Below, piece after piece: positions 49,604-58,842 of a DNA stretch of 64,000 nucleotides; position 1 is the stretch's first letter, and every line of letters starts with the position of its first letter. Under the pieces are notes generated by a model, which made no database searches, was not told the DNA's origin, and saw only the letters and a program-made list of their open reading frames with translations. Source of the stretch: JAIBJN01 sp963838795 (GTDB lineage Bacteria > Actinomycetota > Thermoleophilia > Gaiellales > Gaiellaceae). The translations under genes were made by a program, and so were the position numbers. Location of the stretch: contig CAWISL010000006.1 in assembly GCA_963838795.1 (NCBI GenBank), positions 1 through 64,000 on the forward strand. Reading direction: 5' to 3'.

Positions 49604-50596
49604 ATGGCGGACGGCGCCGTCCCTGATCGGAACCTCGCCCTCGAGCTCGTGCGGGTGACCGAGGCGGCCGCGCTCGGGTGCGGGCGCTGGATCGGCCGCG
49701 GGGACAAGATCGCCGCCGACCAGGCCGCCGTCGACGCGATGCGGGCGATGCTCGACACCGTCTCGATGAGCGGCGTCGTCGTCATCGGCGAGGGCGAGAA
49801 GGACGAGGCGCCGATGCTCTACAACGGCGAGGAGGTCGGCAACGGCCAGCCGCCGGAGGTCGACGTGGCCGTCGACCCGCTCGAGGGCACGCGCCTCACG
49901 TCGGTCGGACAGCCGAACGCGATCGCGGTCATCGCCGTCTCAGAGCGAGGGTCGATGTTCTTCCCCGGCGCCGCGGTGTACATGGACAAGCTCGTCGGCG
50001 GGGAGGAGGTGGCCGAGGCGGTCTCGATCGACGCCGCTCCGGGCGAGAACGTCAGGCGGGCCGCCGAGGCGAAGGGCGTGAAGCCGAGCGAGATCGCAGT
50101 CGTCGTCCTCGACCGGGAGCGCAACCAGACGATCATCGACGGCCTCCGCGAGGCTGGCGCCAAGGTCAACCTGATCACCGACGGCGATGTCGCGCCGGCC
50201 ATCGCCGCCGCTCGCCAGGGCACCGGGGTCGACCTGATGATGGGGATCGGCGGGACGCCGGAGGGCGTCATCGCCGCCGCGGCCGTCAAGTGCCTCGGCG
50301 GCGTCGTGCAGGGCCGGCTCTGGCCCCGGAACGAGGAGGAGCGCCAAGCGCTCGTCGACGCCGGCTACGACCCCGACCGCGTGCTCACGACGGACGACCT
50401 CGTCGCCGGCGACAACGTCTTCGTCTCCGCCACGGGCGTCACCGACGGCGCGCTCCTCCGCGGGGTGCGCTTCACGCGGGGCGGCGCTCAGACCGAGTCG
50501 GTCGTCATGCGCTCCCGCTCAGGGACGGTCAGGCGCATCGAGGCCCAGCACGCGCTGGACAAGCTCGAGCGCTTCTCGGGCCGCGAGTATCGCTGA
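49604..50596 (+). CDS. glpX: class II fructose-1,6-bisphosphatase
   Basis: Gluconeogenic phosphatase of the GlpX type, 330 residues. GRWIGRGDKIAADQAAVDAM, VVIGEGEKDEAPMLYNGEEV and the metal site VDVAVDPLEGTRLT are clear, followed by GTPEGVIAAAAVKCLGG. It lies tail to tail with the class I aldolase gene eight bases away. Confidence 0.96.
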   Translation: MADGAVPDRNLALELVRVTEAAALGCGRWIGRGDKIAADQAAVDAMRAMLDTVSMSGVVVIGEGEKDEAPMLYNGEEVGNGQPPEVDVAVDPLEGTRLTSVGQPNAIAVIAVSERGSMFFPGAAVYMDKLVGGEEVAEAVSIDAAPGENVRRAAEAKGVKPSEIAVVVLDRERNQTIIDGLREAGAKVNLITDGDVAPAIAAARQGTGVDLMMGIGGTPEGVIAAAAVKCLGGVVQGRLWPRNEEERQALVDAGYDPDRVLTTDDLVAGDNVFVSATGVTDGALLRGVRFTRGGAQTESVVMRSRSGTVRRIEAQHALDKLERFSGREYR

Positions 50597-50603
50597 GCCC
50601 GGC

Positions 50604-51641
50604 CTACGAGACCGTCGCCAGCTCCTTCTCCAGCTCCGGCGTGTAGCTCCCGTCCCGCGCGGCGCCGTTCATCCGCGCGCGATGGGCGAGCGCGTCCTGG
50701 CCGGCCTGCACGTTGGCGTCCTCGCCCTTCCAGGCCTTCAAGGACGGCGCCTGGAGCGCGCGTCCGTAGGAGAAGGAGAGCTCCCAGGGCTGGGGGCCGA
50801 GCGCGTTCATGGCGTTCAGGTTCGCGGTCGCCTCCTCGTCGCCCTGGCCTCCCGAGAGGAACACGATCCCGGGCACGGCCGCGGGCACCACGGCGCGGAA
50901 GCAGCGGATCGTCGCCTGGGCGACCTCCTCCGGCGTGGCCTGCTGTGGGCACTCCTTCCCGGAGATGACCATGTTCGGCTTCAGCAGCATCCCCTCGTAG
51001 ACGACACGCTGCGAGAAGAGCTCGTTGAAAACGCTCTCGAGCGTCGCCTCCGTGACCTCGTAGCAGCGCTCGAGCGTGTGGCTTCCGTCCATGAGCACTT
51101 CCGGCTCGACGATGGGGACGAGGCCGGCCTCCTGCGAGAGCACCGCGAAGCGGCCGAGCGCGTGGGCGTTCACGTGGATGCAGTAGGCGCTCGGGATCTT
51201 GTCGCCGTCGATCGCGATGACGGCCCGCCACTTCGTGAACCTCGCTCCCAGCTCTCGGTACTCGTCGAGCCGCTCGCGAAGCCCGTCCAGGCCTTCGGTG
51301 ACCGTCTCGCCCTTCGCCCCGGCGAGCGCCTTGGCGCCCTTGTCCACCTTGATCCCGGGGATGACGCCGGCGTCCTGGAGGATCGTCGTGAAGGGCACCG
51401 CGTCCCTCGAGGACTGCCGGATCGTCTCGTCGTACAGGATCACCCCCGAGACGTGGTCGCCGACGCCCGGCGTCGTGAAGAGCATCTCCCGGTAGTCCCG
51501 CCGCTTCTCCTCGGTCGACTCGACCTCGATCGACTTCAGCCGCTTCTCGATCGTCCCGGTGCTCTCGTCGGCGGCCAGGATGCCCTTTCCCGGCGCGACG
51601 AGCGCCTTCGCGATCGCTTCCAGCGTTTCCTCAGCCATCAC
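50604..51641 (-). CDS. fba: class I fructose-bisphosphate aldolase
   Basis: Schiff-base aldolase. KGILAADESTGTIEKRLKSI, VPIVEPEVLMDGSHTLERC and YEGMLLKPNMVISGKECPQQ, with the Schiff-base Lys in LLKPNM, then FLSGGQGDEEATANLNAM. The 345-residue length fits the eukaryote-like class I family, which is unusual among bacteria. It replaces the common class II enzyme in this lineage. Confidence 0.95.
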   Translation of the reverse strand: MMAEETLEAIAKALVAPGKGILAADESTGTIEKRLKSIEVESTEEKRRDYREMLFTTPGVGDHVSGVILYDETIRQSSRDAVPFTTILQDAGVIPGIKVDKGAKALAGAKGETVTEGLDGLRERLDEYRELGARFTKWRAVIAIDGDKIPSAYCIHVNAHALGRFAVLSQEAGLVPIVEPEVLMDGSHTLERCYEVTEATLESVFNELFSQRVVYEGMLLKPNMVISGKECPQQATPEEVAQATIRCFRAVVPAAVPGIVFLSGGQGDEEATANLNAMNALGPQPWELSFSYGRALQAPSLKAWKGEDANVQAGQDALAHRARMNGAARDGSYTPELEKELATVS

Positions 51642-51740
51642 CAGCTCCTCTCCGGGTTCTCTCCACCCAGTATTCCACCCGTTCTGGCGGGGGACTACTG
51701 CGGCGTCCGCACCGATGCGCTGCGGGCCGTGCTCCGGCTC

Positions 51741-51769
51741 TTCACAATCGCTGCCGCGCGCGATATAAG
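51741..51769 (+). promoter_or_regulatory. sigma-70-type promoter of the LVIVD gene
   Basis: TTCACA and TATAAG are separated by 17 bases, 39 bases upstream of the LVIVD protein start. The AT-rich TATAAG stands out in a GC-rich setting. Confidence 0.6.
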
Positions 51770-51808
51770 CACACTTGCTACTTGGGGAGCTAGGGGAGAG
51801 GAGACACC

Positions 51809-53668
51809 ATGAGGACCACGGTTCTCGCGGCGGCGCTCGCGACGCTGCTCGTCCTTTTCGGCGTGCCTACGGCGAGCGGGGTTCCCGGCGCCGCCGGCGT
51901 CATCGTTTCGGACGGTATTTCGGATCAGCCTGCCGGTGCCCACGGCTCGATCGCGGAGCCGTTCCTGGGCGGACAGGACCCGGCTAGCGCGGCACAACGG
52001 AGCGGGCGCGGGCTGTCGCTGATTGGCGCGCTCAAGCTTGATCCCTTCAACCTCGGCGTCCACGGCGACGTCGCAGGTTGGAAGGACCTCGCCTTCATCG
52101 GCAAGTGGCGTGAGGCCTGTCCAGGTACGGGTGTCGACATCATCGACATCAAGCGGCCGAGGCAGCCCGTCAAGATCGCGGACACGCTCGACTACGCCGA
52201 CACGTCCATGGAGGACATGCAGGTGATGAAGATCCGGGGCCGCGACATCCTCGGTATCGGCCTCCAGGACTGCGGCAACAGCGCGACGGAGGGAACGGTC
52301 GGGCTGGAGCTGTACGACATCACCAACCCGCGCAGCCCGCAGTTCCTCAGCCTCTTCAACGGCGAGGACTTCGGGATGGAGGCCGAGCACGGCCACGTCC
52401 ACGAGCTCGACCTCACGAGAACGCCCGACGGCCGGACGCTCGCGCTCCTCTCGTCGCCGGACCTCGAGGCGCTGACCTCGAACCCGCCGCTCTTCGACGA
52501 CGGCATCGGAGATCTGCTCATCGTCGACATCACCGACCCGTCGAATCCGACGCTCGTCAGCCACTGGGGCGTCCTCCAAGAGCCGGCGTTGGGCCTCGGC
52601 GTCTACCTGAGCGTCCTGGCCGGAGGAGACGCGCGGACCCTCGACCACAGCGTGCGGGCCAACAAGGACGGCACGCTCGCCTACGTCTCCTACTGGGACG
52701 CGGGCTTCATCATCCTCGACATCAGCGACCCGGCCGACCCGGTCTTCCTCGGGCGCACCGCCTACGCGCCGGGTGAGGAGGGGAACGCCCACTCGGTGGA
52801 CGAGTCGCCGAGCGGCCAGCTCCTCGCCGCCGCCGACGAGGACTTCAGCCCGTTCGAGCTGCGGTTCTCGAGCAGCGCCTTCCCGGGATTCCAGGATGCG
52901 TTCGAGGGCGCCTTCACGGTGCCGATCGTGACGCTCGACGACCGCGCGATGGACGGCGAGGTCGTCCACGTCGGACGCGGGTGCCCGGCGGACGCGGCGC
53001 TGGGCCTTCCGGTCGCGGATCCCTACCTCGCCGACCCGGCGGGCAAGATCGCGCTCATCGAGCGCGGCGTGTGCCGCTTCGACAACAAGATCGCCCGGGC
53101 ACAGCTCGCCGGGGCGATCGGGGTGATCGTGTACAACAACGCCGCCAACGGGGAGACCCCGGTGTTGATGGGAGGGGACAGCCCGGTCCTGCTTGGCTCG
53201 CCGGACGTGATCGGGACGGTCAACACCATCCCCGCCGTCTCCGTCGTTCGCAGCACTGGCCTCCTGCTCGTCGGAGGGACGCCGCCGGTGACCGCCAAGG
53301 CCGAGGCGTTCTTCAACGGCTGGGGCGCTCTGCGCTTCTACGACATCTCCGACCCGGCGAACCCGGTGCTGCTCTCGAAATTCGCCACCGCCAACACGAA
53401 CAACGCGGACGTGGCGCTCGACGGGATCTGGAGCGTCCACAACCCCGAATGGCACGGGACCAAGGTGTTCGCGTCGTGGTACAGCGACGGCATCCGGGTG
53501 CTCGACCTGAGAGACCCGACCGCGCCTGAGGAGGTCGCCTTCTGGACGGGTGCCGGCGCACCGGCGGATGCACCGCCGGTCAACATCTGGAGCGTCGTCC
53601 CGCACCAGGGCCTGCTCCTCGCCAGCGACCGGAACTACGGTCTCTACATCCTCAAGCTGGGACGCTAG
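51809..53668 (+). CDS. secreted LVIVD-repeat protein with an inserted PA domain
   Basis: A 619-residue exported protein. A signal peptide (TTVLAAALATLLVLFGVPTA) is followed by a beta-propeller of LVIVD-type repeats, visible as GVDIIDIKRPRQPVKI, LELYDITNPRSPQFL, LLIVDITDPSNPTLVSHWG, FIILDISDPADPVFLG, LRFYDISDPANPVLLSKF and IRVLDLRDPTAPEEVAF. Between the fourth and fifth lies a protease-associated (PA) domain with IALIERGVCRFDNKIARAQL. It may be a surface binding protein. Strong promoter, GGGAGAGGAG site and terminator make it a single-gene unit. Confidence 0.9.
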   Translation: MRTTVLAAALATLLVLFGVPTASGVPGAAGVIVSDGISDQPAGAHGSIAEPFLGGQDPASAAQRSGRGLSLIGALKLDPFNLGVHGDVAGWKDLAFIGKWREACPGTGVDIIDIKRPRQPVKIADTLDYADTSMEDMQVMKIRGRDILGIGLQDCGNSATEGTVGLELYDITNPRSPQFLSLFNGEDFGMEAEHGHVHELDLTRTPDGRTLALLSSPDLEALTSNPPLFDDGIGDLLIVDITDPSNPTLVSHWGVLQEPALGLGVYLSVLAGGDARTLDHSVRANKDGTLAYVSYWDAGFIILDISDPADPVFLGRTAYAPGEEGNAHSVDESPSGQLLAAADEDFSPFELRFSSSAFPGFQDAFEGAFTVPIVTLDDRAMDGEVVHVGRGCPADAALGLPVADPYLADPAGKIALIERGVCRFDNKIARAQLAGAIGVIVYNNAANGETPVLMGGDSPVLLGSPDVIGTVNTIPAVSVVRSTGLLLVGGTPPVTAKAEAFFNGWGALRFYDISDPANPVLLSKFATANTNNADVALDGIWSVHNPEWHGTKVFASWYSDGIRVLDLRDPTAPEEVAFWTGAGAPADAPPVNIWSVVPHQGLLLASDRNYGLYILKLGR

Positions 53669-53683
53669 AAGCGACCGCAAAGA

Positions 53684-53713
53684 CGAAGGGGCCCGGACTG
53701 CCGGGCCCCTTCG
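53684..53713 (+). terminator. terminator after the LVIVD gene
   Basis: CGAAGGGGCCCGG pairs perfectly with its complement around ACTG, 15 bases after the stop. Confidence 0.75.
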
Positions 53714-53726
53714 GTTGCAGTCGAAA

Positions 53727-53876
53727 TCAGGTGAGGAAGCCGACGACCGTCTGGAGCCGGGCGACGATCGCGTTTCCCATGACCGCGAACAGGAGGACGA
53801 GCACGGGTGTGATCACGCCGATGACGACCGCGTACTCCGTCATCGTCTGTCCTTCGCAGCGCCTCAGCTGTTTCAA
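53727..53876 (-). CDS. Flp-type pilin
   Basis: About 49 residues from TTG at 53876. CEGQTMTEYAVVIGVITPVL has the Flp processing site (GQ before TMTEYA) and the conserved Glu five residues in. A single hydrophobic helix follows. The Tad machinery is not in the window. A longer frame reaches 53930. Confidence 0.85.
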   Translation of the reverse strand: MKQLRRCEGQTMTEYAVVIGVITPVLVLLFAVMGNAIVARLQTVVGFLT

Positions 53877-54030
53877 GCCCAAAGCAGATTCCTCCTGCTG
53901 ACCCGGGCGGGTGGTGGCCGCACGCCGCACGTCCGATTTGCTCTTAATCGTCGTCAGAAGTGCTGCCTTCGGCCATCCCTCCGATGAGCCATTGGAAAAC
54001 AGGCTCGGTGGTAAGGTTGAGCGGCTCCAG

Positions 54031-54103
54031 GCGGACGTAGCTCAGCTGGTAGAGCATTGGCTTCCCAAGCCAAGGGTCGCGGGTTCGAGCCCCGTCGTCC
54101 GCT
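54031..54103 (+). tRNA. tRNA-Gly (anticodon CCC)
   Basis: Acceptor GCGGACG pairs with CGTCCGC; D-arm AGCTCAGCTGGTAGAGC; anticodon stem TTGGC/GCCAA around loop TTCCCAA, giving CCC; T-arm GCGGG TTCGAGC CCCGT. Discriminator T; CCA is not encoded. The next gene's GTG starts four bases after it. Confidence 0.95.
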
Positions 54104-54106
54104 CTC

Positions 54107-55660
54107 GTGAACGAGCACGAGGGCTCCCGTCTCGGCGCGCTCGTCGAGCGTGTCCGCCGCCCGTTCACCGGCTCGAACCGGCGCGCAGTCGCAGCCCGTT
54201 GGGCGCTCGCCGTCGCGCTTTTCCTCGTCTCGCTCGTCGTCCTCGTCTTCCTGAGCTGGCTGCTCCGGGGCGCCGGGCTCTGGGGCGACCTCGCCTTCGC
54301 GATCGTCGTGACGACGGGAATCTTCTGGATCGCCCGGCAGGCGGCGGCGTTCTTTCTCCACGAGGATGCAGGCAGGGCGCTGCCGCGCGCCTTCGCGACC
54401 ACGATCTTCGTGCTGATCGGGATCCCGGTCGCCTACGTCACGCGGCCGTGGGGGCTCGTGCTGCTGCTCGGCCCGGTCGTGGTCTGGGCCGTGTGCCAGT
54501 TCGTCTACTGGCTTCGCGAGAAGCGTCACGGCACGAAGCCGAAGCCCTATCCCGTCTTCTGGCAGGCCGAGGTCACGGGCGTCGCGCTCCTCGCCGTCGT
54601 GCTCTTCGTCGCGCCCTCGGTGGGATCGCCCGACCGCGTCCCGCGGGCGGTGCCGGCGGCCGACCTCGCCGGCGGCGAGCAGGACCTGGCGGTCGCGGAG
54701 CGCTTCAGGCCGCTGCTCTTCTTCGACTCGGGCGAGCGACGCTTCCCCCTGGACGTCCAGGACGCCATCGCGGACGACCGGGTCCAGATCTGCCGAAAGG
54801 CGGTGGGCGACGACAACTGTGCCCTCGTCGAGAGCGCGGAGCTGATCGACGAGAACCAGGACTACCTCGAGCTCGAGGAGGCCCCGGGCACGCCGCGCGG
54901 CGGGAACGACACGAGCGCCGTCTACTACCACGTCACGCGCCCCGAGGCGGACGGGCTGGTCTACGTCGACTACTGGTGGTTCTACTCGCGCAACCCCTCG
55001 CCGGTCGCCGACAAGGTCTTCTGCGGGCCCGGTCTGCGAACGCCGCCCTTCACGTGCCAGGAGCACGCCGGCGACTGGGAGGGGCTGACGATGGTGCTCG
55101 CCCCGTGCACCGACTGCGAGCCCGTCGGAGACGAGAGCCTCGCTCCGGTGGAGGTCCGCTACGGGCAGCACGAGCACGTGGTCGCCTACGACTGGAGCGA
55201 GGTGCTGCTCCCGCTCTGGAGCGCTCTCAACGTCCCGGGAGCCGCGGCGATCGCCGAGACCTGGCGCGACGTCGTGCTCCCGGCGATCGCCGACGCGGGC
55301 GACCGCGCAGTCGCCTTCGTCGCGCGCAACAGCCATGCCTCGTACCCGAGCCCGTGCTTCGGAGGCTGCAAGCAGGAGACCCGCGACCTCCCGGAGGCCG
55401 TCCACGACGGCACGGTCTCCTGGGCGCACAACGAGGAGTGCGAGGAGTGCGTAAAGCCGCTCCCGCTCACCGCGGCGGGGGAGCCCGCTCTCTGGAACGC
55501 GTTCCCCGGACGCTGGGGCGAGCAGCATTGCATCCTCGCGGGCGCCTACTGCGACCTCTCCGGCGCTCCCAGAGGGCCGTCCTTCCAGCGGCGCTACCAG
55601 GATCCGGCCGGTGAGGTCGTCGAGATGTGCCTCAGCGGGACACGGCTCGACCGCTGCTGA
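54107..55660 (+). CDS. membrane protein with a Vps62-like exterior domain
   Basis: A 517-residue protein. Four or five helices in the first 170 residues (ALAVALFLVSLVVLVFLSWL, LAFAIVVTTGIFWIARQAA, LPRAFATTIFVLIGIPVAYV, VLLLGPVVVWAVCQFVYWL). The exterior part has RFRPLLFFDSGERRFPLDVQ, VYVDYWWFYSRNPSP, QEHAGDWEGLTMVLAP and VAFVARNSHASYPSPC, the pattern of Vps62-type proteins. Several cysteine pairs suggest disulfides. Function unknown in bacteria. It begins four bases after tRNA-Gly. Confidence 0.75.
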   Translation: MNEHEGSRLGALVERVRRPFTGSNRRAVAARWALAVALFLVSLVVLVFLSWLLRGAGLWGDLAFAIVVTTGIFWIARQAAAFFLHEDAGRALPRAFATTIFVLIGIPVAYVTRPWGLVLLLGPVVVWAVCQFVYWLREKRHGTKPKPYPVFWQAEVTGVALLAVVLFVAPSVGSPDRVPRAVPAADLAGGEQDLAVAERFRPLLFFDSGERRFPLDVQDAIADDRVQICRKAVGDDNCALVESAELIDENQDYLELEEAPGTPRGGNDTSAVYYHVTRPEADGLVYVDYWWFYSRNPSPVADKVFCGPGLRTPPFTCQEHAGDWEGLTMVLAPCTDCEPVGDESLAPVEVRYGQHEHVVAYDWSEVLLPLWSALNVPGAAAIAETWRDVVLPAIADAGDRAVAFVARNSHASYPSPCFGGCKQETRDLPEAVHDGTVSWAHNEECEECVKPLPLTAAGEPALWNAFPGRWGEQHCILAGAYCDLSGAPRGPSFQRRYQDPAGEVVEMCLSGTRLDRC

Positions 55661-56071
55661 TCAGGCCTCCGCCGCCGGGTCGCCCCACGTGTGCCAGGCG
55701 TCGATCTCGACGAACACGGTCGTCCCTCGGTACTCGCGGTCCTCGTAGGGCTCGCCCTCGTAGCGCTGTGAGAGGGCATCGATGTCGGCGAGATCGTCGT
55801 CGCTTTCGAAGTCGACTGCCCGGCCGAGGATCGAAACGTGGGAGTACCAGTTGTCCCCGAGCACGGTCAGGGCGACGTGCGGGTTGGCACGGATGTGCCG
55901 AAGCCGGTGGCTCTCGTGGTCCATGGAGAGCATCACGCGACCGCGCTCGTCGATTCCGTACCAGCAGGCGGTCGTCACGGGCGCGCCGTCGGCCCGCACC
56001 GTCCCGACCACCGCGTGGCGTGGCTTGGCGACGAAGCGCTCGAGCTCAGGAGGCAAGGGTGCGGGCGGCAA
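55661..56071 (-). CDS. PPOX-class flavin/F420-binding oxidoreductase
   Basis: A 136-residue split-barrel protein. ERFVAKPRHAVVGTVRADGA then PVTTACWYGIDERGRVMLS is the pyridoxamine-phosphate-oxidase fold of the F420-dependent Rv1155 type. HESHRLRHIRANPHVALTVL contacts cofactor phosphate. It ends directly against the Vps62-like gene (tail to tail, no gap). Confidence 0.85.
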   Translation of the reverse strand: MPPAPLPPELERFVAKPRHAVVGTVRADGAPVTTACWYGIDERGRVMLSMDHESHRLRHIRANPHVALTVLGDNWYSHVSILGRAVDFESDDDLADIDALSQRYEGEPYEDREYRGTTVFVEIDAWHTWGDPAAEA

Positions 56072-56221
56072 CCCCGGAAGTCTAGAACGCCGCTCTGTAG
56101 AACGAGTAGCCGCCCTCGGCGACGGCCCGGCCGGCGAGCCAGCGCGTGAGGACGATGCGAGCGGCCGAGACCAAAAGCCACGACACCCCGGCTGCGCAGG
56201 CGAGGTAAGCGCTCGAACTGG

Positions 56222-56929
56222 CTAGGCCTGCGTCATCCCGCGCTGGAGCTGGGCGACGTAGGCGTTGAGCTCCTGCTCGCGGCGCTCGAGACGGTCGCGC
56301 AGCTCGGCGAGCTCGCTCTCGCGCTGCTCGAGCTCACCGCGCAGGACCTCGAGCCGCGCGGTCTGGCGGACCTGGTGCTCGTCCAGCTCCTGCTCGCGGA
56401 CGTCGAGCTCGCGCCTGCGCTCTTCCATCAGCGTCTCGGCCTCGGCAAAGGAGCGATCGCGCTGGGCGACCCACTGGGTGTCGAGGGCGTCGGGATCGAG
56501 CAGGTCCCGATGGAACTGGGCCAGCTCGCGCTCCCTGTCGGCGAGCCGGCGCTGTTCGACGCGCAGCCGGTCGCTCTTCTCGGTGAAGCCTTTCTCCCGC
56601 GCGGCCAGCTCGGCCTCGGACTCGATCAGCTTCTGCAGCCGGTCGCGAACGGCGTCGGTGGCGGCCGCGACAGCGGCGCCGCGCTCGTTGACGCTGTCGA
56701 GCGCCCGGTCGAGCGCTTGGCCCAGCTTGGCGGGCATGGGGCCAAGCTCCTCGAGCGCGCGCTCCCGCTCTTCGAGCTGGAGCTCGGCGCCTTCCAGCGC
56801 CTCCTCGCGCTCGGCAAGCTCCTGGCCTCGTGCGTCCAGCTCGGCGCCGCGCGCGTCGAGCTCGGCGGCGCTCTTCGCCAGGTAGCTCTCGAGCGAGCCG
56901 CGAAGCTTCTCGGTGATTCCTCCGGACAT
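56222..56929 (-). CDS. long coiled-coil protein
   Basis: A 235-residue protein almost wholly of heptad-rich Glu/Arg/Leu helix (ELDARGAELDARGQELAERE and later ELEQRESELAELRDRLERRE). No membrane helix. A break near residues 140-155 (DLLDPDALDTQWVAQRD) divides it into two coils. Function unknown; possibly structural or a cell-division scaffold. Confidence 0.75.
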   Translation of the reverse strand: MSGGITEKLRGSLESYLAKSAAELDARGAELDARGQELAEREEALEGAELQLEERERALEELGPMPAKLGQALDRALDSVNERGAAVAAATDAVRDRLQKLIESEAELAAREKGFTEKSDRLRVEQRRLADRERELAQFHRDLLDPDALDTQWVAQRDRSFAEAETLMEERRRELDVREQELDEHQVRQTARLEVLRGELEQRESELAELRDRLERREQELNAYVAQLQRGMTQA

Positions 56930-56936
56930 GGCTGGA

Positions 56937-57152
56937 TCAGGCGGCCAGCGGGCCCGGTGCCCGAGGCCGCACGAGGTCGCCGCCGACGAGGACGAGCTCC
57001 GGGGTCGTGCGCTCGACCCGCTCTCCCTCGAGGAGGAGCACGAGGTCGCGGCTCGACGGCAGAGGAGCTCGCTCCCGGATGTGATCTACCCGCTCGAGCT
57101 TGGCCCGAAGGCCGGTCCCGAACTCAGGAATACGCGCGGCGTGGTCGTTCAT
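56937..57152 (-). CDS. 71-residue hypothetical protein
   Basis: MNDHAARIPEFGTGLRAKLE, then LPSSRDLVLLLEGERVERTT. It lies seven bases upstream of the coiled-coil gene on the same strand and probably shares its transcript. GAGGTGCC precedes the ATG. No family known. Confidence 0.5.
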   Translation of the reverse strand: MNDHAARIPEFGTGLRAKLERVDHIRERAPLPSSRDLVLLLEGERVERTTPELVLVGGDLVRPRAPGPLAA

Positions 57153-57231
57153 GCGGCACCTCGAATCATCGACAGCTTTAGAGCTGCGTCGTCCCCCGTT
57201 CGGGGTACCGCTCGCGGGTGTTCAGTCCGGC

Positions 57232-58059
57232 TTACTGAACGACCCGGCGGGCGGCCTCGAGCACGACGCGTCCCGCCCGCGAGAGCCGCCACGGGCTCAC
57301 GCGGCCGATCCGGTCGCAGGGCATGTGCCAGCAGTGGTCCCAGCGCCACTCGATCCAGGCCGCCGGAACGCCGCCGCGGGTGAGGTCGTCGTGGTCGGAC
57401 TGGCCGGTGTCGCGCAGGTAGCTCGCCCGGATGTCGAGCCTGTCGGCCGCCCTCAGCAGCCTGCGCGCAGAGCGGTTCGGCCTCGCCTCGAGGCCGCGGA
57501 TGTTGAGCGTCCAGCCGACGCCGACCATGTCGATGGAGAGCGCCAGGCGGATGGACTCCTTGTCAGCCTCCGAGAACGATCGCGTCAGCTTCCGCGACCC
57601 GAGGTGCCACCCCGCCCCGGTGTAGCGCCGCTCCTCGGCGCCGAGCGCGGCGACGAGAACGCCGGGCTCGTCCTGGAGGTACTGGGCGAGCATGAGCATG
57701 ACGCCGACGCCGGAGGCGTTGTCGTTGGCCGCGCTCGTATGGGGCACTCCGTCCATGTGGGCGACGATGACCACCTCGATCGGCCCCGGCGTCTGGCCGA
57801 CGACGTTCCGGGAGCGGCGCGTCTCCCCCGGAAGGTCAAATCTCTGCGTGCGGACGTCGTAGCCGAGCTCGGTCAGGCGCTCGCGCACGATCGCGGCCGC
57901 CTGTTGCTCGTGCCGGCCTCCCGCCGGCCTCGGGCCCAGCTCGGCGAGCTGGCGCGCCCAGTGCTTCGCCTGGCGGCCGTCGAACGCAGCCGCGGTCGAC
58001 GGAACGGCGAGGACAACGATGGCGGCCGCGAGCACGACCCCGAGAACCAGACGGCGCAT
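57232..58059 (-). CDS. secreted M28-type zinc peptidase
   Basis: A 275-residue exported enzyme. Signal peptide RRLVLGVVLAAAIVVLAVPS. Zinc ligands of the M28 fold: VVIVAHMDGVP (His-x-Asp), TSAANDNASGVGVML (Asp), ALGAEERRYTGAG (Glu) and TGQSDHDDLTRGGVPAAW (His). Likely an aminopeptidase. ATG at 58059; a longer frame exists but lacks similarity. Confidence 0.88.
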   Translation of the reverse strand: MRRLVLGVVLAAAIVVLAVPSTAAAFDGRQAKHWARQLAELGPRPAGGRHEQQAAAIVRERLTELGYDVRTQRFDLPGETRRSRNVVGQTPGPIEVVIVAHMDGVPHTSAANDNASGVGVMLMLAQYLQDEPGVLVAALGAEERRYTGAGWHLGSRKLTRSFSEADKESIRLALSIDMVGVGWTLNIRGLEARPNRSARRLLRAADRLDIRASYLRDTGQSDHDDLTRGGVPAAWIEWRWDHCWHMPCDRIGRVSPWRLSRAGRVVLEAARRVVQ

Positions 58060-58105
58060 CAGCGCGCCATGGTAGCGATGATCGGGGCTGGTATCGTCGG
58101 TAGCG

Positions 58106-58336
58106 ATGAGCGAGCGGCTCCAAGGGCTTCTCCGCACGGCGTTCCCGGGGGCCCAAGAGGTCGAGATCGTCGACCGCACCGGGGGCGGCGATCACTTCCA
58201 TGTCACCATCGTCGACGGCGCGTTCGGCGGGCTGACGCTCGTCCAGCAGCACCGGCTCGTCTACGACGCGCTGGCCGAGCCGCTCTCGGACGGCACCATC
58301 CACGAGCTTCGAATCACCACGAGAGGAGAAGGATGA
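58106..58336 (+). CDS. BolA-family protein
   Basis: A 76-residue protein. GGGDHFHVTIVDGAFGGLTL and QQHRLVYDALAEPLSDGTIH are the class II KH-like BolA fold with its conserved His. It overlaps the glutaredoxin start as ATGA; BolA and monothiol glutaredoxin act together in [2Fe-2S] handling. Confidence 0.92.
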   Translation: MSERLQGLLRTAFPGAQEVEIVDRTGGGDHFHVTIVDGAFGGLTLVQQHRLVYDALAEPLSDGTIHELRITTRGEG

Positions 58337-58728
58337 GCGACCTCCGCGACCGGATCAAGGACACGATCGAGCAGGAGCCCGTCGTCGCCTTCATCAAGGG
58401 CACGCACGAGCAAGCCTACTGCGGCAACTCCGACCGCGCGCTCCAGGCGCTGCGCGGGGTCGGCGCGGGCTTCGCGACCGTGGACGTCCTTCCGGACCCG
58501 CGCATCCGCGAGGAGCTTTCTGCCCTCTCCGACTGGCCCACGATCCCGCAGGTCTTCGTCGCGGGCGAGCTCGTCGGCGGCGCAGACATCATCCAGGAGC
58601 TGGCCGTGACGGGTCAGCTGGAGGCGACCCTGAACGAGAAGCTCGGCGAAGCGTGGCGGAGGCCGGGCGACGAGCGCACGGTGTCGATCACGGAGGGCCC
58701 GGGGCTGCGGGTCGTTCCGGGCGGCTAG
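58333..58728 (+). CDS. monothiol glutaredoxin (CGNS type) paired with BolA
   Basis: A 131-residue protein. VVAFIKGTHEQAYCGNSDRA is the Grx4 active site, but the usual CGFS is CGNS (Cys30). WPTIPQVFVAGELVGGADII supplies the glutathione contacts. A C-terminal extension of about 25 residues follows the normal end. The family ligates a bridging [2Fe-2S] cluster with BolA. Coupled to BolA by a four-base overlap. Confidence 0.9.
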   Translation: MSDLRDRIKDTIEQEPVVAFIKGTHEQAYCGNSDRALQALRGVGAGFATVDVLPDPRIREELSALSDWPTIPQVFVAGELVGGADIIQELAVTGQLEATLNEKLGEAWRRPGDERTVSITEGPGLRVVPGG

Positions 58729-58842
58729 CCGCGCCCAGCAATCGCGCGGATTGCCTGGCTCGACTCCTCGTCGGGAGGACTCGACGATGACTGTCGCTGA
58801 GCGATGCCCAAGCGTGGTTCGCCGACGCTCCGGCGACGACGT

